In this document: in pieces, positions 17,454 through 26,898 of the stretch
How the letters are laid out: every line of letters starts with the position of its first letter
How positions within the stretch are numbered: position 1 is the first letter of the stretch
DNA from: DUQX01 sp050948825
GTDB lineage: Bacteria > Bacillota > Dethiobacteria > DTU022 > UBA8154
DNA length: 64,000 bases
Direction: 5' to 3'
Assembly (NCBI GenBank): GCA_050948825.1
Contig: JBMNEO010000005.1
Coordinates: forward strand, 124,001-188,000
Made by a program: the position numbers and the translations under genes
Notes under the pieces: generated by a model
What the model was told of the DNA's origin: nothing
Databases searched by the model: none
Seen by the model: only the letters and a program-made list of their open reading frames with translations

Positions 17454-17516
17454 TAGAATATTCCTCCTGAGGTTATGCTCTTTTTTCTATTATTCTCGTA
17501 TCCGGTTTTTTTATTT

Positions 17517-17549
17517 ATAAAAAAAAGGCCTTCTGCAAGCCTCTTTTTA
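17517..17549 (-). terminator. Intrinsic terminator after sigF
   Basis: On the minus strand AAAAAGAGGC-TTGCAGAAG-GCCTTTTTTTT forms a G+C stem extended by A-U pairs and ends in a run of eight T. It lies 33 nt past the sigF stop and separates the spoIIA operon from the downstream spoVA genes. Confidence 0.75.
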
Positions 17550-17581
17550 GGTAATGACATTATATATGCTGAAGGATTTTC

Positions 17582-18268
17582 TCAGGGTTTTTCCTTTAAC
17601 TGCCTGATAACCTGCCTTTCCAACCGCGAAACATGGGATTGGGATATCCCGAGCATTTTGGCTACCTCCTCCTGGCTCTTTTCCAAAAAATATCTTAAAA
17701 CAATAATTTGCCTTTCACGCGGAGGAAGCAAATTCAACTTTTCTTTTAGGAATATTCTATCAAAAAAGCTGTCGGTATCGCCAGGTACAGAGCCTTCTTC
17801 TTGCAAAGGCATGACCGGATGCTGAAGCTCCATCAACCAGACAATTTCTTCTTTTGGCAGACCCATTTTTTCGGCAAGCTCTTCCAATCGCGGGCGGCGT
17901 TTTAATTTTTGCTGCAGTTCATCTCTATTCTGCAGGAGTTGAAGATAATGATTGTGATAGGAACGCGATACTTTAAACAGATGACCGTTACGGCGTAAAA
18001 ATGATTTGATCTCACCGAGGATAAAAGGAACAGCATACGTTGAAAACTTCGTTTCTCTGTCAGGATCATAATTATTGAGGGCTTTAAGCAGCCCCAGGCA
18101 ACCTTCCTGGAAAATATCGTCATATTCAATTATATCCAGAGGATACCTCCTGCAGAGGGCATGTACTAAAGGCAGGTGATAATTAACAACCTTTTCCCGG
18201 GCTTCGGGATCACCTTGTTTATTTTTAAGGTAGAGCTCTCGCAGTTGCTCTTCAGTGTACTCCGGCAT
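17582..18268 (-). CDS. sigF: RNA polymerase sporulation sigma factor F
   Basis: The forespore-specific sigma factor, 228 aa. Region 2 is visible as IIEYDDIFQEGCLGLLKALNNYD...FSTYAVPFILGEIKSFLR, and region 4 as LPPRERQIIVLRYFLEKSQEEVAKMLGISQSHVSRLE. The sequence GEIKSFLRRNGHLFKVSRS is typical of sigma F/G. It is third in the spoIIAA-spoIIAB-sigF operon, so its activity is held by the upstream anti-sigma factor SpoIIAB. Confidence 0.96.
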   Translation of the reverse strand: MPEYTEEQLRELYLKNKQGDPEAREKVVNYHLPLVHALCRRYPLDIIEYDDIFQEGCLGLLKALNNYDPDRETKFSTYAVPFILGEIKSFLRRNGHLFKVSRSYHNHYLQLLQNRDELQQKLKRRPRLEELAEKMGLPKEEIVWLMELQHPVMPLQEEGSVPGDTDSFFDRIFLKEKLNLLPPRERQIIVLRYFLEKSQEEVAKMLGISQSHVSRLERQVIRQLKEKP

Positions 18269-18298
18269 ATGACTATCCCCTTTTTATGCCCAGTTTGC

Positions 18299-18736
18299 TT
18301 AATGATTGTTTTCAGCAACCCTGCCAAAGACCTTTGACATTTTAACAGCCGTTCCCTTTCCCGGCGCAGATTCAACTCTTACCTCATCCATGAAATTTTC
18401 CATAATCGTAAAACCCATTCCGGATCTCTCCAGTTCCGGTTTTTCTGTGTAAAGCGGTTCACGGGCCCTGGCGATATCTTCAATGCCTTTCCCGGAATCA
18501 TATATTTCCACAGTTAACTGCCGTTCATCAACATAAGCGCTTATTTTAATAATACCGCGATCATCTTCATCATAGGCATGTAAAATGCTATTTGTAACCG
18601 CTTCCGAGACCGCAGTTTTTACTTCGTTTAGCTCCTCAAGGGTAGGATCGAGGCGTGCTGCAAAAGCAGCGATAACAACTCTCACAAAACCTTCATTCTC
18701 TGATCTTGCGGGGACTTCAAGCATCATATAGTTCAT
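18299..18736 (-). CDS. spoIIAB: Anti-sigma F factor / serine kinase SpoIIAB
   Basis: A GHKL-type kinase (145 aa) that binds and inhibits sigma F and phosphorylates SpoIIAA. ATP-site motifs: the N box EAVTNSILHAYDED (about 46-59), the G1 box IYDSGKGIEDI (about 85-95) and the G2 box ERSGMGFTIMENFMDEV. It lies between spoIIAA and sigF. Confidence 0.95.
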   Translation of the reverse strand: MNYMMLEVPARSENEGFVRVVIAAFAARLDPTLEELNEVKTAVSEAVTNSILHAYDEDDRGIIKISAYVDERQLTVEIYDSGKGIEDIARAREPLYTEKPELERSGMGFTIMENFMDEVRVESAPGKGTAVKMSKVFGRVAENNH

Positions 18737-18794
18737 TAGCCACTGGCCTGACCTGCAAGCCAGTCTCCACCTCCTAAATAAAAATGATCAAAAA

Positions 18795-19136
18795 TCAATC
18801 CAGGTTGGCTATTGCCTTACTTTCATCGCTGCAAACCGGAATAATCTTTAACAGGCCTCCCATCTCCAGGATCTTTTTATTATGCGTTTTTAATCCACAG
18901 ATTATGACCTTCCCCCCCCTGGCCTTAATCTGTTTATAACGTCCCAGGATAACACCAATACCGGAACTGTCCATGAAAGTCAAATTTGTCATATTTAAAA
19001 TTAAGTTCTGTACATGATCATTTTTTTCTAATTCTTTATCTACTGTCTGGCGAAAAACAAAAGAAGTGTGGTGGTCTAATTCACCCTTAAAGCGTGCAAT
19101 AAGGTTTTTTTTTCTTCTGATAAGCTGGACCTGCAA
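18795..19136 (-). CDS. spoIIAA: Anti-anti-sigma factor SpoIIAA
   Basis: A STAS-domain protein (113 aa) that releases sigma F by binding SpoIIAB. The phosphorylatable serine is in NLTFMDSSGIGVILGRYK (about residues 50-67). It starts at a TTG (19136) with GGAGGG 8-9 nt upstream. A near-perfect sigma H promoter is present just upstream (19195-19223), matching the known control of this operon. Confidence 0.95.
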   Translation of the reverse strand: MQVQLIRRKKNLIARFKGELDHHTSFVFRQTVDKELEKNDHVQNLILNMTNLTFMDSSGIGVILGRYKQIKARGGKVIICGLKTHNKKILEMGGLLKIIPVCSDESKAIANLD

Positions 19137-19194
19137 TGATATGCCCTCCCTTTATGAAAACAGCTTACTGCTTATAAAACAGCCTACTGCAAAA

Positions 19195-19223
19195 TAATTC
19201 TGCATATAATGGAAATTTCCTGC
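19195..19223 (-). promoter_or_regulatory. Sigma H-type promoter of the spoIIA operon
   Basis: The minus strand reads GCAGGAAAT, an 11-nt spacer, then GCAGAATTA. Both boxes match the Bacillus sigma H consensus (RNAGGAWWW N11-12 RNNGAATWW) at every position. It lies about 60 nt ahead of spoIIAA. In B. subtilis spoIIA is transcribed by sigma H with Spo0A; I saw no clear 0A box here. Confidence 0.8.
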
Positions 19224-19227
19224 AAAA

Positions 19228-19252
19228 AAAATAAAGCCCACGGAGGGCTTGC
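19228..19252 (-). terminator. Intrinsic terminator after dacF
   Basis: On the minus strand AAGCCC-TCCGT-GGGCTT is followed by TATTTTTTTT, 12 nt past the dacF stop. It nearly abuts the spoIIA sigma H promoter, so dacF and spoIIA are probably separate units here, with possible readthrough. Confidence 0.75.
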
Positions 19253-19261
19253 AAAAAATAT

Positions 19262-20428
19262 TTACCTGCCAAATTTTAACCAGGTTTCCAGGTATCTCCG
19301 GAAAAGGCGCGTCAAAGAAGCTCCGGCCACATCCCGGGCAACCTCAAGATCTACTTCTTTCAATATGGTATCCCCCTGCATTACTTTAATCTTTCCCACC
19401 TTTTTTTCTATTAGAACGGGGGCCTCCAATCTTTTGGGGAGCTCAAGTTCAGTCCTGTACTGCGGCTCATCCCCTTTTTTGATCAACAGGCTTAAATTTT
19501 CGGTTGTCAGGATGTCTATTTCCCGGGCGGTACCTTTTTCTACAGGAAGTCTTGCTACTTTTTCCCTTTTATCTGCCAGCTCCAGAGTGTAGAAATTTGC
19601 AAATCCGTAATTAAGTAAATCCTGTGCCTCTTCATAACGGATATCACTTGTTGGGCTGTTTAAAACAACCGCTATAAAACGGGTGCCATCCTTTTCCGCC
19701 GTAGCGGATATACAGTGCATTGCTTTATCCGTATACCCTGTTTTTACGCCGTCACACCCCTCGTAGTAGTGAATGAGACGGTTTGTATTGCTCAAATATA
19801 CTTTTTCACTTTTAATTTTGCCTTCTAAAAAGTTCTCATCCATCCAGATAGATACCCAGCGGGTAAAAATTGGATAAGACATCAATTCCCTGCTCATCAG
19901 GGCAACATCAAAGGCTGTAGTATAATGATCATCGTGGTGAAGGCCATTGGCATTTACAAAATTTGTATTTTTCATTCCCAGTTCATCAGCACGCCTGTTC
20001 ATTATTTCGACAAATCCTGTTTCGCTGCCGGAAATATACTCTGCCACTGCTACCGAAGCATCATTTGCCGAACCGACGGCCATGCCAATCAACAATGATT
20101 CCATATCTACAACATCGCCGGCGGATAAGAAAATAGTTGAGCCTCCCATTGACTCCGCGTATTTTGTTACGGGAACCTGGTCATCAAGTGAAATTTCCCC
20201 TCTTTCCAAAGCTTCCAGGGCCAGCAGCATAGTCATGATCTTCGTCAAACTCGCGGGGTAAAGCTTTTCATGCTCGTTAACAGCAAATAAAATTTCTCCT
20301 GTTTTATATTCCATCAATAACGCTGCCTTGGATTGAATCCTCCCTTCAAAGGCTTGACCTTTTCCTAAAGGGAAAATAAGCAGTGTAAAGAAAATCAGGA
20401 AACATACAGCAAAAAGTTTTCTTTTCAT
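19262..20428 (-). CDS. dacF: D-alanyl-D-alanine carboxypeptidase DacF
   Basis: A secreted S11 penicillin-binding protein, 388 aa. A signal peptide covers about 1-26 (LFAVCFLIFFTLLIFPLG...QAF). Catalytic motifs: SLTK at 60-63, SAN at 120-122 and KTG at 229-231, then a PBP5-like C-terminal beta domain and a basic amphipathic tail. Its place just upstream of spoIIAA marks it as DacF, which trims cortex precursors from the forespore side in Bacillus. Confidence 0.94.
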   Translation of the reverse strand: MKRKLFAVCFLIFFTLLIFPLGKGQAFEGRIQSKAALLMEYKTGEILFAVNEHEKLYPASLTKIMTMLLALEALERGEISLDDQVPVTKYAESMGGSTIFLSAGDVVDMESLLIGMAVGSANDASVAVAEYISGSETGFVEIMNRRADELGMKNTNFVNANGLHHDDHYTTAFDVALMSRELMSYPIFTRWVSIWMDENFLEGKIKSEKVYLSNTNRLIHYYEGCDGVKTGYTDKAMHCISATAEKDGTRFIAVVLNSPTSDIRYEEAQDLLNYGFANFYTLELADKREKVARLPVEKGTAREIDILTTENLSLLIKKGDEPQYRTELELPKRLEAPVLIEKKVGKIKVMQGDTILKEVDLEVARDVAGASLTRLFRRYLETWLKFGR

Positions 20429-20484
20429 GTTTCTGTCATCCCTCCTGCTATATTTTCCCCACTACTTATTAAATGATACAAAAT

Positions 20485-20511
20485 AGCCTTGCTTCTTCTA
20501 AAACAAGGCTG
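20485..20511 (-). terminator. Probable terminator after pdp
   Basis: AGCCTTG...CAAGGCT pairs around a 12-nt loop between the pdp stop and dacF. The T tract after it on the minus strand is short (ATTTTG), so termination may be partial; on the plus strand GTTTTTG follows. Confidence 0.55.
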
Positions 20512-20536
20512 TTTTTGTTTTTTATATATGAATGGG

Positions 20537-21853
20537 TTAACTGGGAAACGGGGGGACTACACCATAAATAAGCGGAAGTTCTTCCACCGTTTCATCGCTA
20601 ATAGCAAAAGCATTAATTAAGTCTTTGCAAGCAGCCTGAAGGAGGTCTTCATTATTGCCGTGGATATGGGCTAAAACATCCCCTGCAAGCACCTGGTTCC
20701 CAACTTTCTGGTTCAATACAACCCCTACAGAGGGATCTATCTCTTCCCCCTTGTAAGATCTTCCCGCACCGAGAAGGGCTGCCGCCTTGCCCACCTTTTT
20801 CGTGTCAATTTCCGAAATAAAGCCCGCTTTTGGCGCCTCGATTACTTCAACGAATTTGGCCTGTGGCAATAAGGCTGGATCATCCACACATTGGGCGTCT
20901 CCTCCCTGGCAACTGATCATCTGTTTAAACTTTTCCAGCGCTGCCCCGTTTTTTAACAGTTTGCGGAGTTCAGCCTGACCCTCTTCCGGGTTTCTTACCT
21001 TGCCGGCAAGCGCAAGCATATATCCGCCGAGAACGATACAGAGTGTTTCCGCATCAGCAGGGCCTTCGCCTTTTAAAATACTGATTGCCTCCTTCACCTC
21101 CAGGGCGTTTCCAACGGCAAAACCCAGAGGTTGATTCATATCCGTAACAACTGATACAATTCGCCTGCCCATTTCTTTTCCTATACGGAACATCGTCTCC
21201 GCAAGGTAAAACGCCTCTTCCCTGGTCTTCATAAAGGAGCCCTGCCCGGTTTTGACATCCAGTAAGATAGCACCGGCCCCGGAGGCAATTTTTTTGCTCA
21301 TAATGGATGCAGCAATCAGTGAAGTATTTTCGACTGTTCCTGTGACATCCCGCAGGGCATAGAGTTTCTTATCCGCGGGAGTCATTCTCTCCGTTTGGGC
21401 CATTATCGCCAGATCGTTTTCTTTAATCAGCTCGATAAACCTTTCCAGGGAAAGTTCTGCGCTAAAACCCGGTATGCTCTCCAGTTTATCGATCGTCCCT
21501 CCGGTAAAACCCAATCCTCTTCCGGAGACTTTGGCCACGGGAACCTCTGCAGCAGCTACCAGCGGGGCCAGCGCAAGGGTTGTTTTATCCCCTACCCCGC
21601 CGCTGCTATGTTTATCGGCTACCAGTTTCCCCAGGGAGGAAAAATCAAGCGTCTCCCCCGATTCAGCCAGGGCAGCAGTAAGCGCAGCGGTTTCCTTTGG
21701 GCTGAGACCCTGAAAGAAGACAGCCATTAAAAATGCGGCCATTTGATATTCAGGAATCAAGCCCTTGTTATACTTGTCAATCAGAAAAAATATCTCTTCC
21801 GCAGAAAGGCTTTGACCGTCCCTTTTTCTAATAATAAGATCTAACGCCCTCAT
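20537..21853 (-). CDS. pdp: Pyrimidine-nucleoside phosphorylase
   Basis: Phosphorolyses uridine/thymidine to base and (deoxy)ribose-1-phosphate. It has 438 aa from the ATG at 21853 (the longer frame to 21922 runs into deoB). Signatures: the N-terminal MRALDLIIRKRDG, the phosphate loop VADKHSSGGVGDKTTLALAP (the family KHSTGGVGD site) and SGRGLGFTGGTIDKLESIPG. The start overlaps the deoB stop (ATGA), and the two act in sequence: phosphorylase then phosphopentomutase. B. subtilis has a purine phosphorylase gene at this position. Confidence 0.95.
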   Translation of the reverse strand: MRALDLIIRKRDGQSLSAEEIFFLIDKYNKGLIPEYQMAAFLMAVFFQGLSPKETAALTAALAESGETLDFSSLGKLVADKHSSGGVGDKTTLALAPLVAAAEVPVAKVSGRGLGFTGGTIDKLESIPGFSAELSLERFIELIKENDLAIMAQTERMTPADKKLYALRDVTGTVENTSLIAASIMSKKIASGAGAILLDVKTGQGSFMKTREEAFYLAETMFRIGKEMGRRIVSVVTDMNQPLGFAVGNALEVKEAISILKGEGPADAETLCIVLGGYMLALAGKVRNPEEGQAELRKLLKNGAALEKFKQMISCQGGDAQCVDDPALLPQAKFVEVIEAPKAGFISEIDTKKVGKAAALLGAGRSYKGEEIDPSVGVVLNQKVGNQVLAGDVLAHIHGNNEDLLQAACKDLINAFAISDETVEELPLIYGVVPPFPS

Positions 21854-23044
21854 CCCCGATCCTCTCCTCTTATGAGCAATTTTCCGGCAAAGCTCTGACC
21901 GTCCTTTGTTAATTTTCCACATAATAGCTCTGCCACCGTAGCCCCCAGGTCAGCAAAGCTTTCCCTGGTACCAAGGTTTCCCGGAGTGATCTGATGCCCG
22001 TATATAAGCAGCGGTACATATTCTCTGGTATGATCCGTCCCTTTAAAAGTTGGATCACAGCCGTGATCGGCGGTTATTACCAGCATATCATCGTCATTTA
22101 AACGTTTCATAACTTTTCCTAAAAAACGATCAAAAATTTCCAGGGCGGCTGCATATCCTTCAACATCGTTTCTATGTCCATAAAGCATATCAAAATCAAT
22201 TAAATTAGCCCACAATAACCCGTCAAAATTTTCATCGAGTGCAAAGGAAACGGCTTCCATAATGCTATCATTATCCGAGCCGGGAAGATGACGAGTAACC
22301 CCTTTTCCAGAAAAGATATCCATTACTTTGCCGACAACCCATACCTGCCTTCCATTATTTTGCACCAGATCAAGCAAAGTAGGAGTCAAAAGGAACCAGA
22401 GAAAAATCCTTTCTTTCTTTGAGGCGGTAGAAACTGCCCGGCTTACCCTCGAATGGTCTGGCGATTACCCTGCCTACGGCATGGTTTCCTACAAAAATAT
22501 TTCTACGTGCCAGGATACACCACTCATACAGGGTTTCTAATGGAATAATTTTCGTGTGCGCCGCTATTTGAAAAACGCTGTCCGCTGAAGTATAAACGAT
22601 GGGAAAACCTGTCCGCAGATGTTCCTCCCCTAGTTTATTAATGATCTCGGTCCCTGAAGCGGCGATATTCCCCAGGGTCTTGCGCCCGATCATATTTTCA
22701 AAAGGGCGGATAATTTCGGCGGGAAAACCTTGCGGGTAAAGGGGAAAAGGGGTTTTCAGGACCAATCCGGCCAGTTCCCAGTGTCCTGAAATCGTGTCTT
22801 TGCCAGGGGAAAGCTCAGCCATTTTACCGTAAGCTCCAAGCAAGTTGTCCACAGGTCCCCTGTGGCTATTATTGTCTAAGATTTTACCCAGTCCCAGGGA
22901 AATGAGATTTTCAATCTTCAGCTCCTTTTTATGCAGAACATGTCCCAGGGTGTTGCTTCCTGCATCGTTATATTCTTCAGCATCCGGCAGAGCCCCAACT
23001 CCTGCACCGTCCAGTACTAGAATAAATGTCCTGTTTATTGAAAT
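21850..23044 (-). pseudogene. deoB: Phosphopentomutase with one frameshift and an apparent ATT start
   Basis: Interconverts (deoxy)ribose 1- and 5-phosphate. The coding sequence is in three recognisable pieces: FILVLDGAGVGALPDAEEY (N-terminus with metal-binding Asp), SGHWELAGLVL and YTSADSVFQIAAH in the middle, and ITADHGCDPTFKGTDHTREYVPLL at the end. The last part is in a different frame: one extra base in an A run at 22388-22391 (TTTT on the coding strand) would explain it, giving VPLTPTLLDLV when removed. No ATG/GTG/TTG precedes the N-terminus; ATT at 23044 lies 7 nt after AAGGGGG. Either a mutated gene or a sequencing error. Confidence 0.85.
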
Positions 23045-23116
23045 ATTATTACCCCCTTTTTAAATTTTACAGAAATAGGACTGGCAGCGTTCCTACAAAA
23101 AAAACATAGCCTATTA

Positions 23117-24004
23117 TTAGGCGCGGGGATGTGTCTGGTTATAAATTTCTTTTATTTTTTTCCTGGTAATCTGGGTGTATATTTGTGTGGTTGAGATATC
23201 TGCATGACCAAGCATCTCCTGGACAGAGCGAAGGTCTGCTCCATTTTCGAGCAGATGCGTTGCAAATGAATGACGCAGTGTATGAGGGGTAATCTCCGCG
23301 TTTATCCCTGTTCTCAAAGCGTATTTTTTCAATATTTTCCAGAAACCCTGGCGGGTTAACCGTTTACCATGCTGGTTTATAAAAAGCGCTTTTTCATCCC
23401 TTTGTTTGAGCAGCTTTAACCTTCCGTTTTGAAGATATTCCTGAAGGCTCTTTATCGCTACAGAACCAAGCGGTACAATCCTCTCCTTATTACCTTTGCC
23501 GTCACATTTCAAAAAACCCATTTTCAGGTTAACGTTATCCAGATTCAAAGAAACCAGTTCTGAAACACGTATTCCTGTGGCATACAGCAACTCCAACATC
23601 GCTTTGTCCCTCATACCGATGTTTCCCTTTGGCTGTGGCTGCTCAAGCAGCAGTTCAATATCTTTAAACGATAAAACAGTAGGCAACCTTTTTTCTGCTC
23701 TTGGAGATTCAAGCTCTCCGGCAGGATTTTCCTGGATTATTTGTTCCTGCAGAAGATATTGATAGAAGGAACGGATCGAAGCTAAATTCCTTGTCAAAGT
23801 AGAAACGGCCAGTCCTTTTTGCTTTTGCTCAGCTAAATACTCCAGAATTATTTTTTTTGAGGTTTCGTTGAAATCCCTTACCTCCTGACGATTTAAAAAC
23901 TGTATATACTTTTTCAAATCTCGTTGATAAGATTCCAGAGTATTTTCCGCAAGTCCTTTTTCTACCGAAAGGAAAAAAACGAAATCCTTTAAAATCCTTT
24001 CCAT
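23117..24004 (-). CDS. xerD: Tyrosine recombinase XerD
   Basis: A site-specific recombinase resolving chromosome dimers at dif, 295 aa. Catalytic residues are visible: Arg146 (YATGIRVSEL), Lys172 (GKGNKERIVPL), His241 and Arg244 (HTLRHSFATHLL), His267 (LGHADIS) and Tyr276 (STTQIYTQ). The N-terminal SAM-like domain covers 1-85. The location between spoIIM and deoB matches B. subtilis xerD (ripX), favouring XerD over XerC. Confidence 0.94.
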   Translation of the reverse strand: MERILKDFVFFLSVEKGLAENTLESYQRDLKKYIQFLNRQEVRDFNETSKKIILEYLAEQKQKGLAVSTLTRNLASIRSFYQYLLQEQIIQENPAGELESPRAEKRLPTVLSFKDIELLLEQPQPKGNIGMRDKAMLELLYATGIRVSELVSLNLDNVNLKMGFLKCDGKGNKERIVPLGSVAIKSLQEYLQNGRLKLLKQRDEKALFINQHGKRLTRQGFWKILKKYALRTGINAEITPHTLRHSFATHLLENGADLRSVQEMLGHADISTTQIYTQITRKKIKEIYNQTHPRA

Positions 24005-24183
24005 CCAAGGTTATCCCCTTTAACTAAAAAGCAGCAATTTTAATAAGTTATTCCACACATTTTGCAAAAACCCTTTTTTCAATGTATTGATCGATCAAAT
24101 TATTAACAGCGAAAGACAGCACAATTTGCCACAGGCAACGTTAACAAATACAAAACCTTTACCCCTGTAGCTTATGCGGGAAG

Positions 24184-24825
24184 TTATATTATGTTAATCA
24201 CAAGCTCCATAAAAACAGGTGTTACATAGGCTTCAACCAGACCGCCTAATAATTCAAAAATCAGTACCATAAACATCATAATACAGTACTGTTGGAAATA
24301 CTGCCTCCTGTTGTTTGCATGTTTTTTAGCTAAACGGCCTTTTACATTTAAAATTGAAAAGGTCATCGCTGTAGCCCCTGCAACAAGGTAACCAGGGACC
24401 ATAATTATATTATGCGGCAACACGGCGGCTAAACAAAAAACAATTCCTTTCAGCGAATAATGCCTTACCATAAATCCAACGGTAAAACCGATGGCAAACC
24501 CCTTAATAAGGAGCAAAAATAAAATAAACGGGAAACCCATCCAGAGCAAGCCCAGCAGCCATAGAACCGATAATAGCAGGATATTTTTTTGATAAGACGT
24601 TTTTAATATTTCCAGCGGCTGCAAGATAACATCCGCATCTTTTTTTAAGCCTTCAAAAAAATGGCCCATTGCCGTACCCAGCTCTATTACCTGGCTCTCC
24701 TGCAAAAAACCGAGCAAAATCGGCCCTGCGATAACCCCGGCAAGAAAAAATGCTGTAACAACAGTATATATACCCAGGTTTTCCCTGATATATTCTAAAA
24801 TATCTCTTTGGAAGCGCTTTAACAT
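24184..24825 (-). CDS. spoIIM: Stage II sporulation protein M
   Basis: A polytopic membrane protein (213 aa) of the SpoIID-SpoIIM-SpoIIP engulfment complex, which remodels septal peptidoglycan. There are about five hydrophobic segments; the conserved stretch around VLPHNIIMVPGYLVAGATAM (about 135-155) is characteristic of the family. It lies upstream of xerD as in Bacillus. Confidence 0.93.
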   Translation of the reverse strand: MLKRFQRDILEYIRENLGIYTVVTAFFLAGVIAGPILLGFLQESQVIELGTAMGHFFEGLKKDADVILQPLEILKTSYQKNILLLSVLWLLGLLWMGFPFILFLLLIKGFAIGFTVGFMVRHYSLKGIVFCLAAVLPHNIIMVPGYLVAGATAMTFSILNVKGRLAKKHANNRRQYFQQYCIMMFMVLIFELLGGLVEAYVTPVFMELVINII

Positions 24826-24916
24826 AAGAACCTCTCAGGGGTTTGTCCTTCTATACTGCTTAATAATATGTTCTCTTGAAAGAGAATATGTTAAAGAACT
24901 AAGGCAGGACCCAGTA

Positions 24917-26029
24917 TTATTTATTAGCCATTTTTTTCCTGAGCAATTTATCTGTAAGTAAAGCAGCTGTTGCTGCGGCAGCAAAAAATGCGGGGTCTTT
25001 TCCGATACCTCTTCCCATTGTATGCAAATCATAACCCTTATTTTTGAGAAAGCGCAATAACCCGGTGCTTTTTATAACAGTAACACTATGTTTTTTAAGC
25101 AAGCCATTCATTTTCAATTGCTGAATTAGAAGCAACATTTTTTTTCTATCAAAGGAGGGTAATGGCAGGCAAGCTTTGCAAGAAGAGATTTCTCCAAGTA
25201 CGGTCAGCGTATGGTGGCTGAATCCAAAATGCCTCGCCCTGCTATCACTGAAGCTTATCCTGGGTATAAGGATCGGCAGCCCTCCCAGCTTACAGATCCG
25301 GTCAATATGCTCCCCCTGTTCTATACCGCCAAAGCCGTAACGTGTTGAAGTCCCAACGACACCGGGCCCCGGTATAACGACAATTACCTCTGCACCGAGC
25401 TCTTCTCTGGCAGCCATCAGGGCAGTATAGATATTAATCGTTTCCAGGTCCCCTCCGAAGGCATGGCCGCAGGTTACCGTGCCCGCAAGGCAAGCATCGC
25501 TTTTTAAACGGTGCACCGTATCGCTGAGGTAAAGAGGCAGCGCTGCGCTATCGGTCATGATATATGCTATCCTGCACCCTGGATTTAACTCCTTCAGCGT
25601 CAGGATAAAAGGGGCCAGCATGCTGTGCAGCTCACCAATTACAACCGGCACATTCTTCAAACCCTGATATTTTTCTGTTGCCAGAGCAGGATTTTTATCC
25701 GTCAGAAGTTCTTCATAAACCTGAACTTTAAGCTGCAGCGGGGAGTAACGTAACTTTATGATATGGCCTCCGGGCGATAAAGTTTTATTACCGGTGGCCT
25801 CATTGGCAATAACGAAATGGTACCCTCCGCTTCCCAACCCAAGCTTCATGGCGGTTATATTTAAAATAACCTTATGTCCTGGTAAGGCCGTTCCGGTTAG
25901 AAGGGGATAATTTATGGCTTTTTCACTTATTTCTCCCCTGCATACCTTTAGACATTGTATTCCTTCCCTTGACCAGAGAATTTTATCTACTATACCCTCT
26001 CCGGTTTCAATCAATTCAACCTCTCCCAT
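24917..26029 (-). CDS. DUF3866 family protein
   Basis: A 370-aa cytoplasmic protein of unknown function. Family-like features: ITAMKLGLGSGGYHFVIANEATG near the N-terminus, the central GHAFGGDLETINIYTAL and VVIPGPGVVGTSTRYGFGGIEQGEHID, and SFSDSRARHFGFSHHTLTVLG. The C-terminus is Ala-rich. It overlaps the start of the MraY-like transferase gene (14 nt), so it travels with the envelope/division block. DUF3866 genes are also known in Actinobacteria. Confidence 0.82.
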   Translation of the reverse strand: MGEVELIETGEGIVDKILWSREGIQCLKVCRGEISEKAINYPLLTGTALPGHKVILNITAMKLGLGSGGYHFVIANEATGNKTLSPGGHIIKLRYSPLQLKVQVYEELLTDKNPALATEKYQGLKNVPVVIGELHSMLAPFILTLKELNPGCRIAYIMTDSAALPLYLSDTVHRLKSDACLAGTVTCGHAFGGDLETINIYTALMAAREELGAEVIVVIPGPGVVGTSTRYGFGGIEQGEHIDRICKLGGLPILIPRISFSDSRARHFGFSHHTLTVLGEISSCKACLPLPSFDRKKMLLLIQQLKMNGLLKKHSVTVIKSTGLLRFLKNKGYDLHTMGRGIGKDPAFFAAAATAALLTDKLLRKKMANK

Positions 26030-26855
26030 TCGTTCGGTTTAGGCGGTAAAAAAGCACTTTTTTTTCCAGGAGCCTGCTGAGAGAAAATTTTTCTAAATAC
26101 CAGTGCAGGAATATTAATATAAAGCTGATTACAAGCAAATATTCCGCTGATAAATTAATCATTAAGTAAAAGCCCAGCACTCCTCCCAGTAAATAAGCAC
26201 CTGCGTCACCAAGCATAATGCGTGTTTTCGTTTCCCAGAACAAATAGACATAAAGCGCGCTCCAGAGTGAAAAAAGCATGGGAAAGGGGCCTTTAAAAAG
26301 CATCAGCAATAGCGATAAAACAAAAAAAACCTTTGCCGACCTTGCCGGTCTGGTATCCAGGAGATTAAAGATGTTGGAAAAAAGTGCCAGAAAAAGCCCT
26401 TTTAGGATCCATACAGGCCAGGAATAACCGCCTACTGTAAAAGCGGCGAGTACGAACCCCATTGTTCCCCCTCCCACAGCTTTATATATACCGGTGGAAA
26501 TACCTTCTCCCCTCAACATTTTAAACAGGTGCCCGCGGAAACCTTTGCATTCCTTTTCGCCAAAGAAATCATCCACAGCTCCCAGCAGAGTAATCCCTCC
26601 GAAATAGAGCAGCGCAAGCCCTCCGGGAATCAGCGGGCGGGAAGGGTAGAAGTAATCTGGACTGCAATAGTATAAAAACAGGAAGGAGAAAAAATAAGCC
26701 GCCAGCAAAATGATACCTCCCGCTGTTACAACCTTTATTCCCTCATAGTTTAAAGTAAGCGCTTTTTCTTTCCTTCCCATGCGCTTAATAAAAAAAGGGG
26801 TCAAAAAATAAGCTGTCAACCCCGGAATAAGGATTATGCCAGTTATGCTCTCCAT
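26016..26855 (-). CDS. MraY/WecA-like glycosyl-1-phosphate transferase, short form
   Basis: A polytopic membrane protein (279 aa) with the GT4-family cytoplasmic loops: GAVDDFFGEKECKGFRGH (the DDxxG-type metal site), FNLLDTRPARSAK (normally NxxNxxDG) and MLGDAGAYLLGGVLGFY (the LGDxGs motif). The family transfers a sugar-1-phosphate to a polyprenyl phosphate. It is shorter than MraY (about 320 aa), and the middle motif ends in DTRP rather than DGxD, so activity is uncertain. Neighbours are a family 2 glycosyltransferase and SteA/SteB-like genes. Confidence 0.82.
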   Translation of the reverse strand: MESITGIILIPGLTAYFLTPFFIKRMGRKEKALTLNYEGIKVVTAGGIILLAAYFFSFLFLYYCSPDYFYPSRPLIPGGLALLYFGGITLLGAVDDFFGEKECKGFRGHLFKMLRGEGISTGIYKAVGGGTMGFVLAAFTVGGYSWPVWILKGLFLALFSNIFNLLDTRPARSAKVFFVLSLLLMLFKGPFPMLFSLWSALYVYLFWETKTRIMLGDAGAYLLGGVLGFYLMINLSAEYLLVISFILIFLHWYLEKFSLSRLLEKKVLFYRLNRTNGRG

Positions 26856-26898
26856 ACTCTTAGTAAGAGCTCCTTTTACAGATTTTCAAAATACCTTT

